57,419 bases of DNA, from NCBI RefSeq assembly GCF_012933385.1, contig NZ_JABBPN010000023.1:1-57419 (forward strand), given 5' to 3'. Origin of the DNA: Paenibacillus lemnae (GTDB lineage Bacteria; Bacillota; Bacilli; Paenibacillales; Paenibacillaceae). The notes beneath the pieces are model-generated. The model searched no databases and was not told where the DNA came from. It saw nothing but the letters and a program-made list of their open reading frames with translations. Positions within the stretch are counted from its first letter, which is position 1. Every line of letters begins with the position of its first letter. The position numbers and the translations under genes were made by a program. Below are positions 43,930-54,000 of this stretch, piece by piece.

Positions 43930-44222
43930 CGAATACGGTTTGAAGGGATGCTTTTTTTAAGTTTATCAATATATTGTTTTCCCTCCAGTAGGGACAATCC
44001 TAACGCTTCTCGAGCTTCCTTGACCGCTTGGATTTCCTGATGGCCTTGAATCAGCTGAATCAGCCGCTGTTCCAGTTCATGGTCAGTGATGCCCAAATGA
44101 GAGGCAATCTGATCAAGCTTGCGGCGCTGGTAATTCAACTTTTGATCCACGTGAGTAAGGCGGTTTAATATCAAAAATCCGATGAGAAATGCTACCAGCC
44201 AGAACCATTCCATGTTAAACAA
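43926..44222 (-). CDS. membrane-anchored protein with an L7/L12-like C-terminus
   Basis: About 98 residues. The single N-terminal transmembrane helix (WFWLVAFLIGFLILN) is followed by a basic coiled coil (NYQRRKLDQIASHLG). The C-terminal segment QAVKEAREALGLSLLEGKQYID resembles the L7/L12 C-terminal alpha/beta fold. No ribosomal role is likely. It may bind a protein partner at the membrane. The start could be GTG 44225 or TTG 44222, with AAAGGATG just upstream, or ATG 44213. Confidence 0.72.
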   Translation of the reverse strand: MFNMEWFWLVAFLIGFLILNRLTHVDQKLNYQRRKLDQIASHLGITDHELEQRLIQLIQGHQEIQAVKEAREALGLSLLEGKQYIDKLKKSIPSNRIR

Positions 44223-44254
44223 CACATCCTTTCTGCAGTAAATTCCCGCTGAGA

Positions 44255-45121
44255 CTAGTCTTCCAGGTTTCCGCCAGATTGAATGATTTCCCGGTGCCGG
44301 GTAGGGGTGATCCCCGTCATTTTCTTGAACAGCATGGAGAAGTACTTTTCATTCGTATACCCTACTTGAGATGCAATTTCATGGACAGGCCGATCAGTCT
44401 CACACAGTATCCGCTTTGCTTCTTCAATACGCCGGGAGATCATATAATTGATCGGGGAATGGCCCAGTTCCTTTTTGAACAAATGGGACATATAATGCGG
44501 GCTGACGTACAGTGTATCTGCAATATCTTTGAGAGTAAAGCTTTGAGTATAGTTTTTGTCTATAAAATGTTTCGTGCGCAGTGCGATTTCATGGATGCCT
44601 TTATAAGATTGATACTGGGATTTGGCATCGATAATTCGATAAATGACCGTGATTAGCGACATTAGCAAGTTCGAACAGATCGTTTCATAGCCGAGAACCT
44701 GGGACTCGCACTCCTGAAGAATTTCAGACAGATAGCTTTCCACTTTTCCCGCGTAGCTGTCGCAGGATATGACGGGTTCAATATGTGGAGGAAGCAGCAT
44801 TCCTTGAGGAATGCCTTCGATATATAAATGTTCCAGACCACAGTATACGACTTTGAAGTTATCTGTTGACCGGGATCGCTCTTCATGTGTAACTCCCGGA
44901 TTATAAATCGCTGCATCGCCTTGATGCAGTTCATATGTTTTTCCGCCAATATTGAACTCGCCCGAGCCTTCTGCTATATAGATGATTTCACAAAAACCAT
45001 GAATTTGCGGCGGTGCGTAAAACGAGCTGTCCTCCATAACCTGTCCTGCGAACAGAAGCTGGGGAATTTGTTTGAAACGGAACTGGTCACTTTTGTGATG
45101 TGAAATTTCGATTTTTGGCAT
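44255..45121 (-). CDS. AraC-family regulator of the fucose operon
   Basis: A transcription factor of 288 residues. The N-terminal cupin-like sensor domain (about 20-120, with HGFCEIIYIAEGSGEF and HQGDAAIYNPGVTHEE) binds the effector, probably a sugar. The C-terminal double helix-turn-helix carries LKDIADTLYVSPHYMSHLFKK, then VHEIASQVGYTNEKYFSMLFKK and the family end GITPTRHRE. It is divergent from fucI. ATG 45121 has GGAGG seven nt upstream; the frame extends to 45163 but that includes the ribosome binding site. Confidence 0.9.
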   Translation of the reverse strand: MPKIEISHHKSDQFRFKQIPQLLFAGQVMEDSSFYAPPQIHGFCEIIYIAEGSGEFNIGGKTYELHQGDAAIYNPGVTHEERSRSTDNFKVVYCGLEHLYIEGIPQGMLLPPHIEPVISCDSYAGKVESYLSEILQECESQVLGYETICSNLLMSLITVIYRIIDAKSQYQSYKGIHEIALRTKHFIDKNYTQSFTLKDIADTLYVSPHYMSHLFKKELGHSPINYMISRRIEEAKRILCETDRPVHEIASQVGYTNEKYFSMLFKKMTGITPTRHREIIQSGGNLED

Positions 45122-45157
45122 ATGGCAACCTCCAGGTACAAATAAGCTGCAATTATC

Positions 45158-45219
45158 GTTCACTGTGATTATTGATCAGCTAGAACTATATTATATAACA
45201 AAGTTCACTCTATTGCTGG
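45158..45219 (+). promoter_or_regulatory. candidate AraC binding direct repeats
   Basis: GTTCACTGTGATTATTG (45158-45174) and GTTCACTCTATTGCTGG (45203-45219) share the GTTCACT core in the same direction, 45 bp apart, in the divergent gap. Confidence 0.4.
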
Positions 45220-45250
45220 TTTAAGCGTACGTAATCCGCAAGAATGTGGG

Positions 45251-45279
45251 TTATCCCGCTCCTGTTTCTCTTCTACAAT
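45251..45279 (+). promoter_or_regulatory. promoter of the fuc operon
   Basis: TACAAT (45274-45279) as -10 has a weak TTATCC -35 at 17-nt spacing, consistent with need for the AraC activator. Confidence 0.4.
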
Positions 45280-45314
45280 GAATGTAACTTATAAATCCTA
45301 GGAGGCATCAATTT

Positions 45315-47105
45315 ATGGTTGCAAGCGATTACAGATGGAAAGACGGATTTCCCAAGATCGGAATCAGACCTACGATTGACGGCAGAAGGAAAGGTGTACG
45401 TGAATCGCTCGAAGATCAGACAATGAACCTGGCCAAGGCGGTTTCTTCCCTGCTGTCAGAACATTTGCGCTATCCTAACGGGGAGCCTGTTGAATGTGTG
45501 ATTGCAGATACATGCATTGGAGGCGTAGCCGAGGCAGCAGCAGCAGCGAAAAAGTTTAAGAATAACGAAGTGGGGCTGACCATTACCGTTACGCCTTGCT
45601 GGTGTTATGGTACAGAAACGATGGATACTGACCCGTCCCTTCCTAAAGCGGTTTGGGGCTTTAACGGAACGGGCAGACCGGGTGCTGTATATTTGGCCGC
45701 TGTGCTGTCAGCACATGCTCAAAAAGGGCTTCCGGCGTTCGGTATTTATGGCGAAGATGTTCAGGACGAAGGTGACAGTGTCATTCCAGATGATGTTCAG
45801 GAGAAGCTGCTGCGCTTTACGCGGAGCGGTCTGGCTGCGGCGTATATCCGCGGGAAATCCTATCTGTCCATGGGTTCTGTGTCCATGGGTATTGCTGGCT
45901 CCATCGTTAACGATGCATTCTTCCAGGAATATTTGGGCATGCGGAACGAATATGTAGACATGAGTGAATTCACTCGCCGTTTGGAAGAAGGAATCTATGA
46001 TCCGGAAGAATTTGAAGCTGCTCTGTCCTGGGTGAAAGATCATTGTAAAGAAGGAGCAGACAATAATCCGGAAAAACTCCAGTCCAGCCGGGAGCGCAAG
46101 GATCTGGAGTGGGAAACGGTTGTGAAAATGACCCTGATCACCCGTGATCTGATGATCGGTAATCCGCGTTTGGCTGAGCTTGGTTTTGTGGAAGAGTCTC
46201 AGGGACACCACGCCGTTGCCTCCGGGTTCCAGGGACAGCGTCAATGGACAGACCATGCGCCGAATGGAGATTTTCTGGAGACTATGCTTAACTCATCATT
46301 CGACTGGAACGGAAAACGCGCACCTTATATTGTAGCTACCGAGAATGACAGCTTGAACGGGGTCAATATGCTGTTTGGCCAGCTGCTGACAAATACGGCT
46401 CAAATCTTTGCAGATGTCAGAACTTACTGGAGCCCGGCATCGGTAGAGCGTGTAACCGGATATAAGCTGGAGGGGCACGCGGAAGGCGGTCTGCTGCATT
46501 TGATTAACTCCGGATCCGCTGCACTGGATGGAACAGGAGAGCAGGAGATTGACGGCAAGCCTGCATTAAAGCCATTTTGGGATATTACAGATGAGGAAGT
46601 TACCAACACGCTGCAGTCCACTGAATTTAGACCGGCAAACGTTGAATATTTCCGCGGCGGCGGCTTCTCAACAGATTATTTAACCCGCGGCGGCATGCCA
46701 ATGACCATGCATCGTCTGAATCTTGTAAAAGGACTCGGACCGGTTCTTCAAATTGCAGAGGGCTATTCTGTAGATTTACCGGATCACGTTCACCAGACCC
46801 TGGATCAACGGACAGATCCGACTTGGCCTACTACCTGGTTTGTGCCGAAACTCACCGGTCAGGGAGCGTTCTCAAGTGTCTATGAAGTGATGAACAACTG
46901 GGGAGCCAATCACGGAGTGATCAGCTACGGACATATCGGAGCCGATTTGATTACACTGGCCTCCATCCTGCGTATTCCTGTGAACATGCACAATGTGCCT
47001 GCAGAGCAAGTGTTCCGTCCGAGAGCCTGGGGAATGTTCGGAACAGAGCAGGCTGAAAGCGCTGATTTCAGAGCCTGCCAAAATTTCGGACCACTATATA
47101 AATAA
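45315..47105 (+). CDS. fucI: L-fucose isomerase
   Basis: Converts L-fucose to L-fuculose. It has 596 residues, the usual length of FucI. Motifs are KIGIRPTIDGRRKGVRE near 15-30, CIGGVAEAAAAAKKF near 68, CWCYGTETMD, YLSMGSVSMGIAGSI, LGFVEESQGHHAVASGFQGQR, and the metal-binding ENDSLNGVNMLFGQL near 345. GGAGG lies nine nt before the ATG. It heads the fucose operon, divergent from the AraC gene. Confidence 0.95.
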   Translation: MVASDYRWKDGFPKIGIRPTIDGRRKGVRESLEDQTMNLAKAVSSLLSEHLRYPNGEPVECVIADTCIGGVAEAAAAAKKFKNNEVGLTITVTPCWCYGTETMDTDPSLPKAVWGFNGTGRPGAVYLAAVLSAHAQKGLPAFGIYGEDVQDEGDSVIPDDVQEKLLRFTRSGLAAAYIRGKSYLSMGSVSMGIAGSIVNDAFFQEYLGMRNEYVDMSEFTRRLEEGIYDPEEFEAALSWVKDHCKEGADNNPEKLQSSRERKDLEWETVVKMTLITRDLMIGNPRLAELGFVEESQGHHAVASGFQGQRQWTDHAPNGDFLETMLNSSFDWNGKRAPYIVATENDSLNGVNMLFGQLLTNTAQIFADVRTYWSPASVERVTGYKLEGHAEGGLLHLINSGSAALDGTGEQEIDGKPALKPFWDITDEEVTNTLQSTEFRPANVEYFRGGGFSTDYLTRGGMPMTMHRLNLVKGLGPVLQIAEGYSVDLPDHVHQTLDQRTDPTWPTTWFVPKLTGQGAFSSVYEVMNNWGANHGVISYGHIGADLITLASILRIPVNMHNVPAEQVFRPRAWGMFGTEQAESADFRACQNFGPLYK

Positions 47106-47132
47106 ACAAGAGATGAAGAGGAGTCGAGAATC

Positions 47133-47792
47133 ATGCTGAACATGGAAACGCGTCAAGAGTTGTGCAAATATGCTGCGAAAATCGTGAATGACGGTCTTGT
47201 CGTGGGCCCGGGCGGGAATATCAGTGCCAGAAGCGGGGATTACATGTACTTGTCTCCAAGTGGTTTCGCGCTCGAAGAGATTGAACCTGAACAGTGGATT
47301 GAAGTGGACATTGCTACCGGAGCGATCACAGATACCGGCATGCGTCCATCTTCGGAAGTTCTGATGCATCTTTACGGGTATCGGGTTAATCCGGATATGG
47401 GAGCGATGGTTCATACACATCCCGCACACTGTATCGCGTTTACCCTGATTGAGCAGGAGCTCCCAGTGATGTTTCCGGATCAGGCGGCACTTGTTGGCAG
47501 AACGGCATATGTTCCTTATATTATTCCTACAACAGATCTGCTGGCAGATGCTGTGGCGGCGAAGGTGAATGAAGCCAGTTCGATTCTGCTCGGCAATCAT
47601 GGTCTGGTTACGACTGGACGAAATCTTCGGGAAGCTTACTACCGTACTCAGGTGGTTGAAGAAAGTGCGAAGATTTACCTTGCTGCCAAGGCAGCGGGTA
47701 CGCCGAAGCCTCTGACTGATCAGGAAGTAGACGATATAGCGGCTCTCGAGAGTGAAGACTACCGGATTCAGCTGCTGCAAAAAATGAAATAA
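47133..47792 (+). CDS. fucA: L-fuculose-phosphate aldolase
   Basis: A class II aldolase of 219 residues that splits L-fuculose-1-phosphate into DHAP and L-lactaldehyde. The N-terminal GPGGNISARSGDYMYLSPSG, the zinc site VHTHPAHC near 90, and the LGNHGLVTTGRNLREAYYR segment near 150 are visible. GAGGAGTCG precedes the ATG. The gap to the kinase gene is 30 nt. The L-lactaldehyde produced is not handled by a gene in this operon. Confidence 0.93.
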   Translation: MLNMETRQELCKYAAKIVNDGLVVGPGGNISARSGDYMYLSPSGFALEEIEPEQWIEVDIATGAITDTGMRPSSEVLMHLYGYRVNPDMGAMVHTHPAHCIAFTLIEQELPVMFPDQAALVGRTAYVPYIIPTTDLLADAVAAKVNEASSILLGNHGLVTTGRNLREAYYRTQVVEESAKIYLAAKAAGTPKPLTDQEVDDIAALESEDYRIQLLQKMK

Positions 47793-47822
47793 TCAATTGT
47801 AATTGTAAAGGCGGTGTAACGT

Positions 47823-49334
47823 GTGAAGCAAAATTCTTCTGTGCTTGCCTTTGATCTGGGCGCCAGCAGCGGCAGAGCGCTCATCGGTAAAGTTATACCG
47901 GACGAGAACGGCAGGGCAGGCCGGCTGGAAATCACTGAAATTCACCGCTTTCCGAATATTCCAGTGCAGATGGGTAATCATCTGCACTGGAATTTTACTT
48001 CACTGCTGCAGGATGTGAAGTCAGGAATCAGGAAAGCATTTCAGAACGGTTTTCACCCTCAAAGTTATGGTATCGATACATGGGGCGTTGATTTCGGTCT
48101 GATTGACCGCAACGGGGCTTTGGCGGGCACTCCCTTTCATTACCGGGACCGTCAAACGGAAGGGATGGTAGAACAGACCTGTGAACAGGTGGGGAAAGAG
48201 CGGTTGTTTGCAGAGAGCGGTCTTGAATTTATGCCCTTTAATACGATTTATCAGCTGAACGCTATGGTGAAAAGTAATTCTCCACTGCTGGAGATCGCAG
48301 ACACCTTATTGCTCACACCGGATCTGCTTCATTATTTTTTGACAGGCCGCAAGGTCTGTGAATTTACAATGGCGACAACCACGCAGCTTTATCAGGTTCA
48401 GGACCGTGAATGGAATGTGAAGCTGATGGAAGAGCTGGGGATACGTAAATCGATGTTCCTGGACCCGGTAAACCCTGGAACGGTCATTGGTCCGTTGACG
48501 AGTGAGGTTTGCATAGAGCTGGACACACCGGCCATTACAGGCATTGCAGTGGCTTCTCATGATACGGAATCTGCAGTCGTTGCAGTTCCAGCGGATGCTG
48601 AGCCATTTGCCTATCTTGTATGCGGTACCTGGTCCTTGCTGGGCACGGAATTAACAGCTCCTTTGCTTTCCCGGGAAGTGATGGAACTTGAGTTCTCAAA
48701 TGAAGGCGGGGCGTACGATACATTCCAGCTGCTGAAAAACATCATGGGGCTCTGGATTTTGCAGGAATGCAAGCGTCAATGGGATGCGGAAGGGGAATCC
48801 TGTTCTTTTGCCGAACTGGTGAAACTCGCTGAACAGGCTCCTGCTTATACTGTCTGGATCGATCCAGACGATCTCCGGTTCATGAATCCTGGCAATATGA
48901 CAGCAGCCATTGCAGAGTACTGCAGGCAGACCGGTCAGTGCATGCCGGAAGACAAAGGTGGTATTGTACGCTGTATTCTGGAAAGTCTAGCACTTCGTTA
49001 CCGTGAAGTGGTAGAAAGAATGGAACGCCTAACCGGTCATACCTATTCAGGGCTTCATATGGTAGGAGGAGGCATTCAGAACCGCCTGCTTTGTCAATTG
49101 ACCTCCAACGCGCTGGGCCGCCCTGTATGGGCAGGACCTGTGGAAGCGAGTGCAATCGGCAATATGCTGGTTCAGCTTACGGCAAACGGCATCATTTCCA
49201 GCAGAGCTGAAGGTGTAGAACTAGTGAAACGGTCATTTCCAATACATGTCTATCAACCGGAAGACGCCGATGCGTGGAATGCCGCTTATGACAAGTACAG
49301 GGAATTGATGATGGTCACACGCTCCAAAACATAA
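47823..49334 (+). CDS. RhaB-like sugar kinase, probable L-fuculokinase
   Basis: A FGGY-family kinase of 503 residues. It aligns closely with the rhamnulokinase at 33866-35341: FDLGASSGRALIGK, YGIDTWGVDFGLIDRNG, FHYRDRQTEG, ASHDTESAVVAVPA, LVCGTWSLLGTEL, and GLHMVGGGIQNRLLCQLTSNA. It would probably be called rhamnulokinase by homology. Its place between fucA and fucU argues for fuculose as substrate. The GTG start follows AAAGGCGG. Confidence 0.88.
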   Translation: MKQNSSVLAFDLGASSGRALIGKVIPDENGRAGRLEITEIHRFPNIPVQMGNHLHWNFTSLLQDVKSGIRKAFQNGFHPQSYGIDTWGVDFGLIDRNGALAGTPFHYRDRQTEGMVEQTCEQVGKERLFAESGLEFMPFNTIYQLNAMVKSNSPLLEIADTLLLTPDLLHYFLTGRKVCEFTMATTTQLYQVQDREWNVKLMEELGIRKSMFLDPVNPGTVIGPLTSEVCIELDTPAITGIAVASHDTESAVVAVPADAEPFAYLVCGTWSLLGTELTAPLLSREVMELEFSNEGGAYDTFQLLKNIMGLWILQECKRQWDAEGESCSFAELVKLAEQAPAYTVWIDPDDLRFMNPGNMTAAIAEYCRQTGQCMPEDKGGIVRCILESLALRYREVVERMERLTGHTYSGLHMVGGGIQNRLLCQLTSNALGRPVWAGPVEASAIGNMLVQLTANGIISSRAEGVELVKRSFPIHVYQPEDADAWNAAYDKYRELMMVTRSKT

Positions 49335-49371
49335 GAAGCTTCACCATATTTCTGCCAGGGAGGCGCTATTG

Positions 49372-49806
49372 ATGTTAAAAGGAATCTCCAGTCTGCTTAC
49401 ACCGGATCTGCTTAAAATTCTAATGGAAATGGGACATGCAGATGAAATTGTGATCAGTGATGGCAATTTCCCCGCCGCCAGTCATGCTCAGCGTCTAGTC
49501 CGCTGTGACGGCCACGGGATCCCGGAGCTGTTGGAAGCCATCTTGGGACTGCTGCCGCTGGATGTATATGTAGATTCACCGGTTGCATTAATGGCAGTGA
49601 CACCTGGTGACCCGGTAAAAACTCCGATATGGGAAGAATACCGTAGTATCGTTAAGAAACACCACAGCGTGGATATTCAGCTTGAAGAAGTGGAGCGCTT
49701 TGCGTTCTATGAACGGGCTAAGCAAGCTTATGCGATTGTTTCTACGGGTGAAACCGCGCTGTACGCTAATATCATTTTGAAAAAAGGTGTCGTGGTACCT
49801 GATTGA
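49372..49806 (+). CDS. fucU: L-fucose mutarotase
   Basis: A RbsD/FucU family mutarotase interconverting alpha and beta anomers of L-fucose. It has 144 residues. The signature is GHADEIVISDGNFPAAS near 22-38, with the catalytic His and Asp. The C-terminal AYAIVSTGETALYANIILKKG is typical. The start may be TTG 49369 or ATG 49372; AGGGAGG is eight nt before the latter. It closes the fuc operon, followed by a strong terminator. Confidence 0.92.
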   Translation: MLKGISSLLTPDLLKILMEMGHADEIVISDGNFPAASHAQRLVRCDGHGIPELLEAILGLLPLDVYVDSPVALMAVTPGDPVKTPIWEEYRSIVKKHHSVDIQLEEVERFAFYERAKQAYAIVSTGETALYANIILKKGVVVPD

Positions 49807-49826
49807 TTCTACAATAAATTCAGAGG

Positions 49827-49852
49827 AAGGTCCCGTATTCGGGACCTTTTTT
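49827..49852 (+). terminator. terminator after fucU
   Basis: A 9-bp perfect stem, AAGGTCCCG with CGGGACCTT, has loop TATT and is followed by six T. It could also serve the convergent lacI-type gene. Confidence 0.9.
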
Positions 49853-49860
49853 CATTGCAC

Positions 49861-50913
49861 TTAGGCGGAATCCCGTGGCAGCAGTTTGGTCGACAGCATG
49901 ACGGTTTCCTTAGGTGTGCCTGGCCGATCAATTCTGCGAGCAAGTGATTCAATAGCCCTGTGCCCCATTTCTTCCTTGCTTAGATGAATGGTGGAAAGAG
50001 GTGGGCTGGAGTTCGAAGAGGCCATGACATTATCCATACCCATGATGCGGCAGTCGTCGGGAATATCATAACCGTTATCCTGAAGCGTTCGCATCCATTC
50101 TAATGCAATATCGTCATTCGCGCCAATCCATGCGGTGGGTCGTTCATGTACCGGGATGCGGTTTAGACGTTCCAGCAGATCAGCACTCCAGGAGCCTCTT
50201 TCGTACGGAATTTCCCATTCTAGCAATTGAACCGGTTGAAATGAGGATTCATCTTCGGCAGCAAGTCGGATACCGATTCTTCTCTGGGTAAAGCTGGCGG
50301 AGCGTCCGTCATCCGTGATGAAACCGATGTGATGACACTGCCGGGATTGCAAATATCTCACTGCCGTCCTTCCGGCTTCAAGATTATCATGACCAATCGT
50401 ATCGCAGTGGAGCAGAGGTTCTTGATGATCAACCAAGATCAGATGGTGTCCTGTTTGAGCGAGCATTTGAAGAACAGTATAAGGAAAAGATCCCATGACA
50501 ATGATACCGACACACTGACTCCAATCCAGATAAGGAGCAATGGTCTCCTCAGGAGACATGCTGTCATTTCTGTGTTCTAAAGAGGGGGAGACGATAGCAT
50601 GATGCCATTCTCTTTCACCAGCGGCGGTAATCACCCCGGACAGTACCCGCTGCCAATAATTGGTTTCGACCCGGTTTTGTTGATTCATACAGATTAGTAC
50701 AAACTGTGAGAAAGCATTCGTGGATGCGCGGTTTAACGATACCTTGGGCTCTGCAGCCATCATTTTGCCATATCCCATCGAACGGGCCAATTCCAGCACA
50801 CGGGTACGTGTGGCCTCGCTAACACCTGGTTTTCCGCTCAATGCGCGGGAGACAGCGTACTTGGACAATCCCAGCTGGTCTGCCAGCGATTGAATGGACA
50901 CTTTTCGTGACAT
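49861..50913 (-). CDS. LacI-family repressor
   Basis: A repressor of 350 residues. The LacI helix-turn-helix is SIQSLADQLGLSKYAVSRALSGKPGVSEATR, with the hinge at GYGK. The periplasmic-binding-protein-like sensor domain carries GIIVMGSFP, DHQEPLLHCDTIGHDN, HIGFITDDGRSASF and the family end SSPPLSTIHLSKEEMGHRA. It is divergent from the alpha-mannosidase gene and probably responds to a mannoside or its phosphate. AAAGGAGCG precedes the ATG on the minus strand. Its stop is convergent with fucU. Confidence 0.93.
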   Translation of the reverse strand: MSRKVSIQSLADQLGLSKYAVSRALSGKPGVSEATRTRVLELARSMGYGKMMAAEPKVSLNRASTNAFSQFVLICMNQQNRVETNYWQRVLSGVITAAGEREWHHAIVSPSLEHRNDSMSPEETIAPYLDWSQCVGIIVMGSFPYTVLQMLAQTGHHLILVDHQEPLLHCDTIGHDNLEAGRTAVRYLQSRQCHHIGFITDDGRSASFTQRRIGIRLAAEDESSFQPVQLLEWEIPYERGSWSADLLERLNRIPVHERPTAWIGANDDIALEWMRTLQDNGYDIPDDCRIMGMDNVMASSNSSPPLSTIHLSKEEMGHRAIESLARRIDRPGTPKETVMLSTKLLPRDSA

Positions 50914-50994
50914 TTTGTACGCTCCTTTATTTCTTTTTTAATGTGTCGTTAAGGATCAATTGACGATGCAAGCATCACCAAGTACACTAGTAAT

Positions 50995-51008
50995 TAATAA
51001 CGTTATCA
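50995..51008. promoter_or_regulatory. LacI-type operator
   Basis: TAATAACGTTATCA contains a perfect 10-bp palindrome ATAACGTTAT with the central CG typical of LacI operators. It lies in the divergent gap between the repressor and the mannosidase gene. Confidence 0.7.
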
Positions 51009-51092
51009 TAATTCACAATAACAAAAATAACAATACATATGAAGAGGTTAACTAACATGAGACTTTTCATAATGTAATGGAGGAATGTGTCT

Positions 51093-54000
51093 GTGATCCG
51101 CATCGATCGATTTATTCAATTTCTTTCTCAAAATCAGTGGAGAGAGTCGCTGCCCATAGAGCAATGGCATATGCGTAAAGCGAAATATATCACCCCCGGC
51201 GTTTATGAATACGAAAGTGATTCATCGGAACTGGTGTCTGTTAATCCGCTGAACAGCAAGCATGGAATCACCTATTTCTTAAGTCGCCAACTTGAAATTC
51301 CAAGTCACTGGCATACTCAGGAGACGGCTTTGGTGTTCGAGGCGGGAGGAGAAGGACTGCTCAAGGTAAACGGAGAACCTTTTCATGGTCTTGACCGCAA
51401 TCACTGGTTTGTGCCGCTTGCTGCAGAGCGAGTGGGACGACAGCCTTTGCTTGAAATTGAGCTGTACGACCCGATTCCCGAGCCAGTGGATCCACTTAAT
51501 CAGCAGGCGGTTATACAACCGGTAATCTCCGGTATTGTCAGTAAGCTGGTATGGGTGAACGAGCCTATCCAAAGCCTGATGCATACTGTCAAAGTTGCGG
51601 CTGATGCGTGCAAGCTGCTCCCCGATGATGATCTGCGCCGCATTCGTGTGCGTTCAGAACTGATGAAGGTGATGGACCAGCTGTATGGCGCTCCAGAAGA
51701 TGTGCTTCTAGATGGTGAATTCATTCAAGCCATTGAAGCCAAGCTTGCAGAAATCGTAAGGAAAGAAAAACCTGATCAGGGCATGAACGGTGTTATGCAT
51801 ATGGTCGGTCAATCCCATATCGATATTGCATGGCTGTGGCCGGTTCGTGAAACTGTGCGCAAGGTAAGCCGCACATTTTCGACCGTATGTACCTTGATGG
51901 AGAAATATCCGGATTTTAAATACAGTCAGAGCCAGCCGATATTGTATGCTTTTGTTAAAGAACACTATCCGGATCTTTATGAGAAGATCAAACCGAGAAT
52001 TGCTGAGGGACGGTGGGAGCTGGTAGGCGGCATGTGGGTTGAACCTGATTTAAATATACCTAATGGTGAATCCCTTGTGCGTCAAATTTTGCATGGCCAG
52101 CTCTTTTACGAGAAGGAATTCGGCAAGCGTTCCGAGATTGAATGGCTGCCGGATACATTCGGATACTGCGCTTCACTGCCTCAGCTTTTGAAGCAGGCGA
52201 ATGTGAAGTATTTCATGACGACCAAGCTGGGATGGAATGATACGAACAAATTTCCGTATGATCTGTTTAACTGGGTAGGGATTGACGGGACCTCGTTGTT
52301 GTCCTACCAGAATCATGGTGTGAACGAACATACCATACCTAAGGATATTCACGAACATTGGGAATCCTTCGGACATAAAGACCAGCAGGACGAGCTGATG
52401 CTGCTTTACGGACATGGCGACGGCGGCGGTGGCGTGACACATGAAATGGTAGAGTATGTGCGCCGCGGAGATCTGATGCCAGGCCAGCCGAAGGTACGTT
52501 TTGCCACCGCTGCGGATTTCTTCGCCAGCATTGAGCAGAACCAGCCCGAACTGCCAAAATGGCAGGGAGATCTCTATCTCGAGCTGCACAGAGGAACGTT
52601 TACTACGCATTCCAAAAACAAGCGGTATAACCGCCATTCAGAACGCCTTTATCGGGAAGCGGAAATCTGGGGCAGCTTTTCGAGCGCGGATCCATCCATC
52701 ACGCATGTTGGATCAGATTTGGAAAAGGGCTGGAAGCTGATCCTGCTGAATCAATTCCATGACATTATTCCAGGCACATCGATCCCTGAGGCATATGTTA
52801 CTTCAAATGCTGAATACGAACAGATTTTTGAAATCGGGGAACAGGCACTTGGATCTTCTCTTGAGGCGATCACATCAAATGTGGATACATCAGCAAGGCA
52901 GGGCCAGGCGTATGCTGTCTTTAACAGTCTGGGCTGGAAGCGTCAGGAGACGATTACCATCACAGGCGGAAGTGAGCTGCTGGGTGTCGAAGTTTATGAT
53001 GAGCAGGGGCTTTTAAACAGTGATATCAGGCTGAATGCAGATGAGAAAACCTATGAGCTGTATGTGCAGGTCAAAGACATTCCCGGCTTTGGATACAAAA
53101 CGATCTGGGTCTCCCCCAATCAAAATGATGTTCAAGAAATGGCTTCTGCAGCCGACAGCAAGTTCCCTGAAGTGCTGGACACGCCGTTCTATACCCTCAC
53201 GTTCAATGATCTGGGTGAGATCACCAGCTGGGTGGACAAAGGAACAGGCCGGGAACTGATTCCCGCTGGTCAAAAGGCCAATGAACTGCAGCTGTTCCAT
53301 GACAGACCTACCTATTGGGATGCATGGGATATCGATCCGCGTTATGAAGAGCAGCGTGCGGAACACGTTGAGCTCGTTAGCAGAGAGCTTGTCCTTGAAG
53401 GTCATACTAAGAAGGTGCTTACTTTCAGCTGGAAACTCAGCCAGTCCACCGTCCATCAAGAAATCACCTTGTATGAGGACCGGAGACGTGTGGATTTTGA
53501 AACCTTTGTAGACTGGAAAGAGGATCACAAGCTGCTGAAGGTGGCATTTCCTGTGGATATCGTTGCAGCTAAAGCAGCTTACGAGATTCCATTCGGGGCG
53601 CTGGAGCGGCCGACACACCGCAATACGAGCTGGGAGCAGGCACAGTTTGAAGTGTGCGGATACCGCTGGGCTGATTTGTCCGAAAATGGCTTTGGCGTCA
53701 GTCTGTTAAATGACTGCAAATACGGGTACGACATTAAAGATGGCATCATGCGTCTATCCCTGCTGCGGGCACCATCGTGGCCGGATGTGGCTGCTGATCG
53801 AGGCACGCATGTCTTTACTTACTCCTTATATCCGCATGAAGGAAACTGGGGGCAAGCCCATACCGTTCGTGAAGCAGCAGAGCTGAATACGCCGTCTCAG
53901 ATCATTAAGATTGACAGCAGTGGAAGCCTTTCACTGCCGGCATCCCATTCCTGGCTGTCATTAAACAGCGATCATGTTGTCCTTGATACCATTAAACCAG

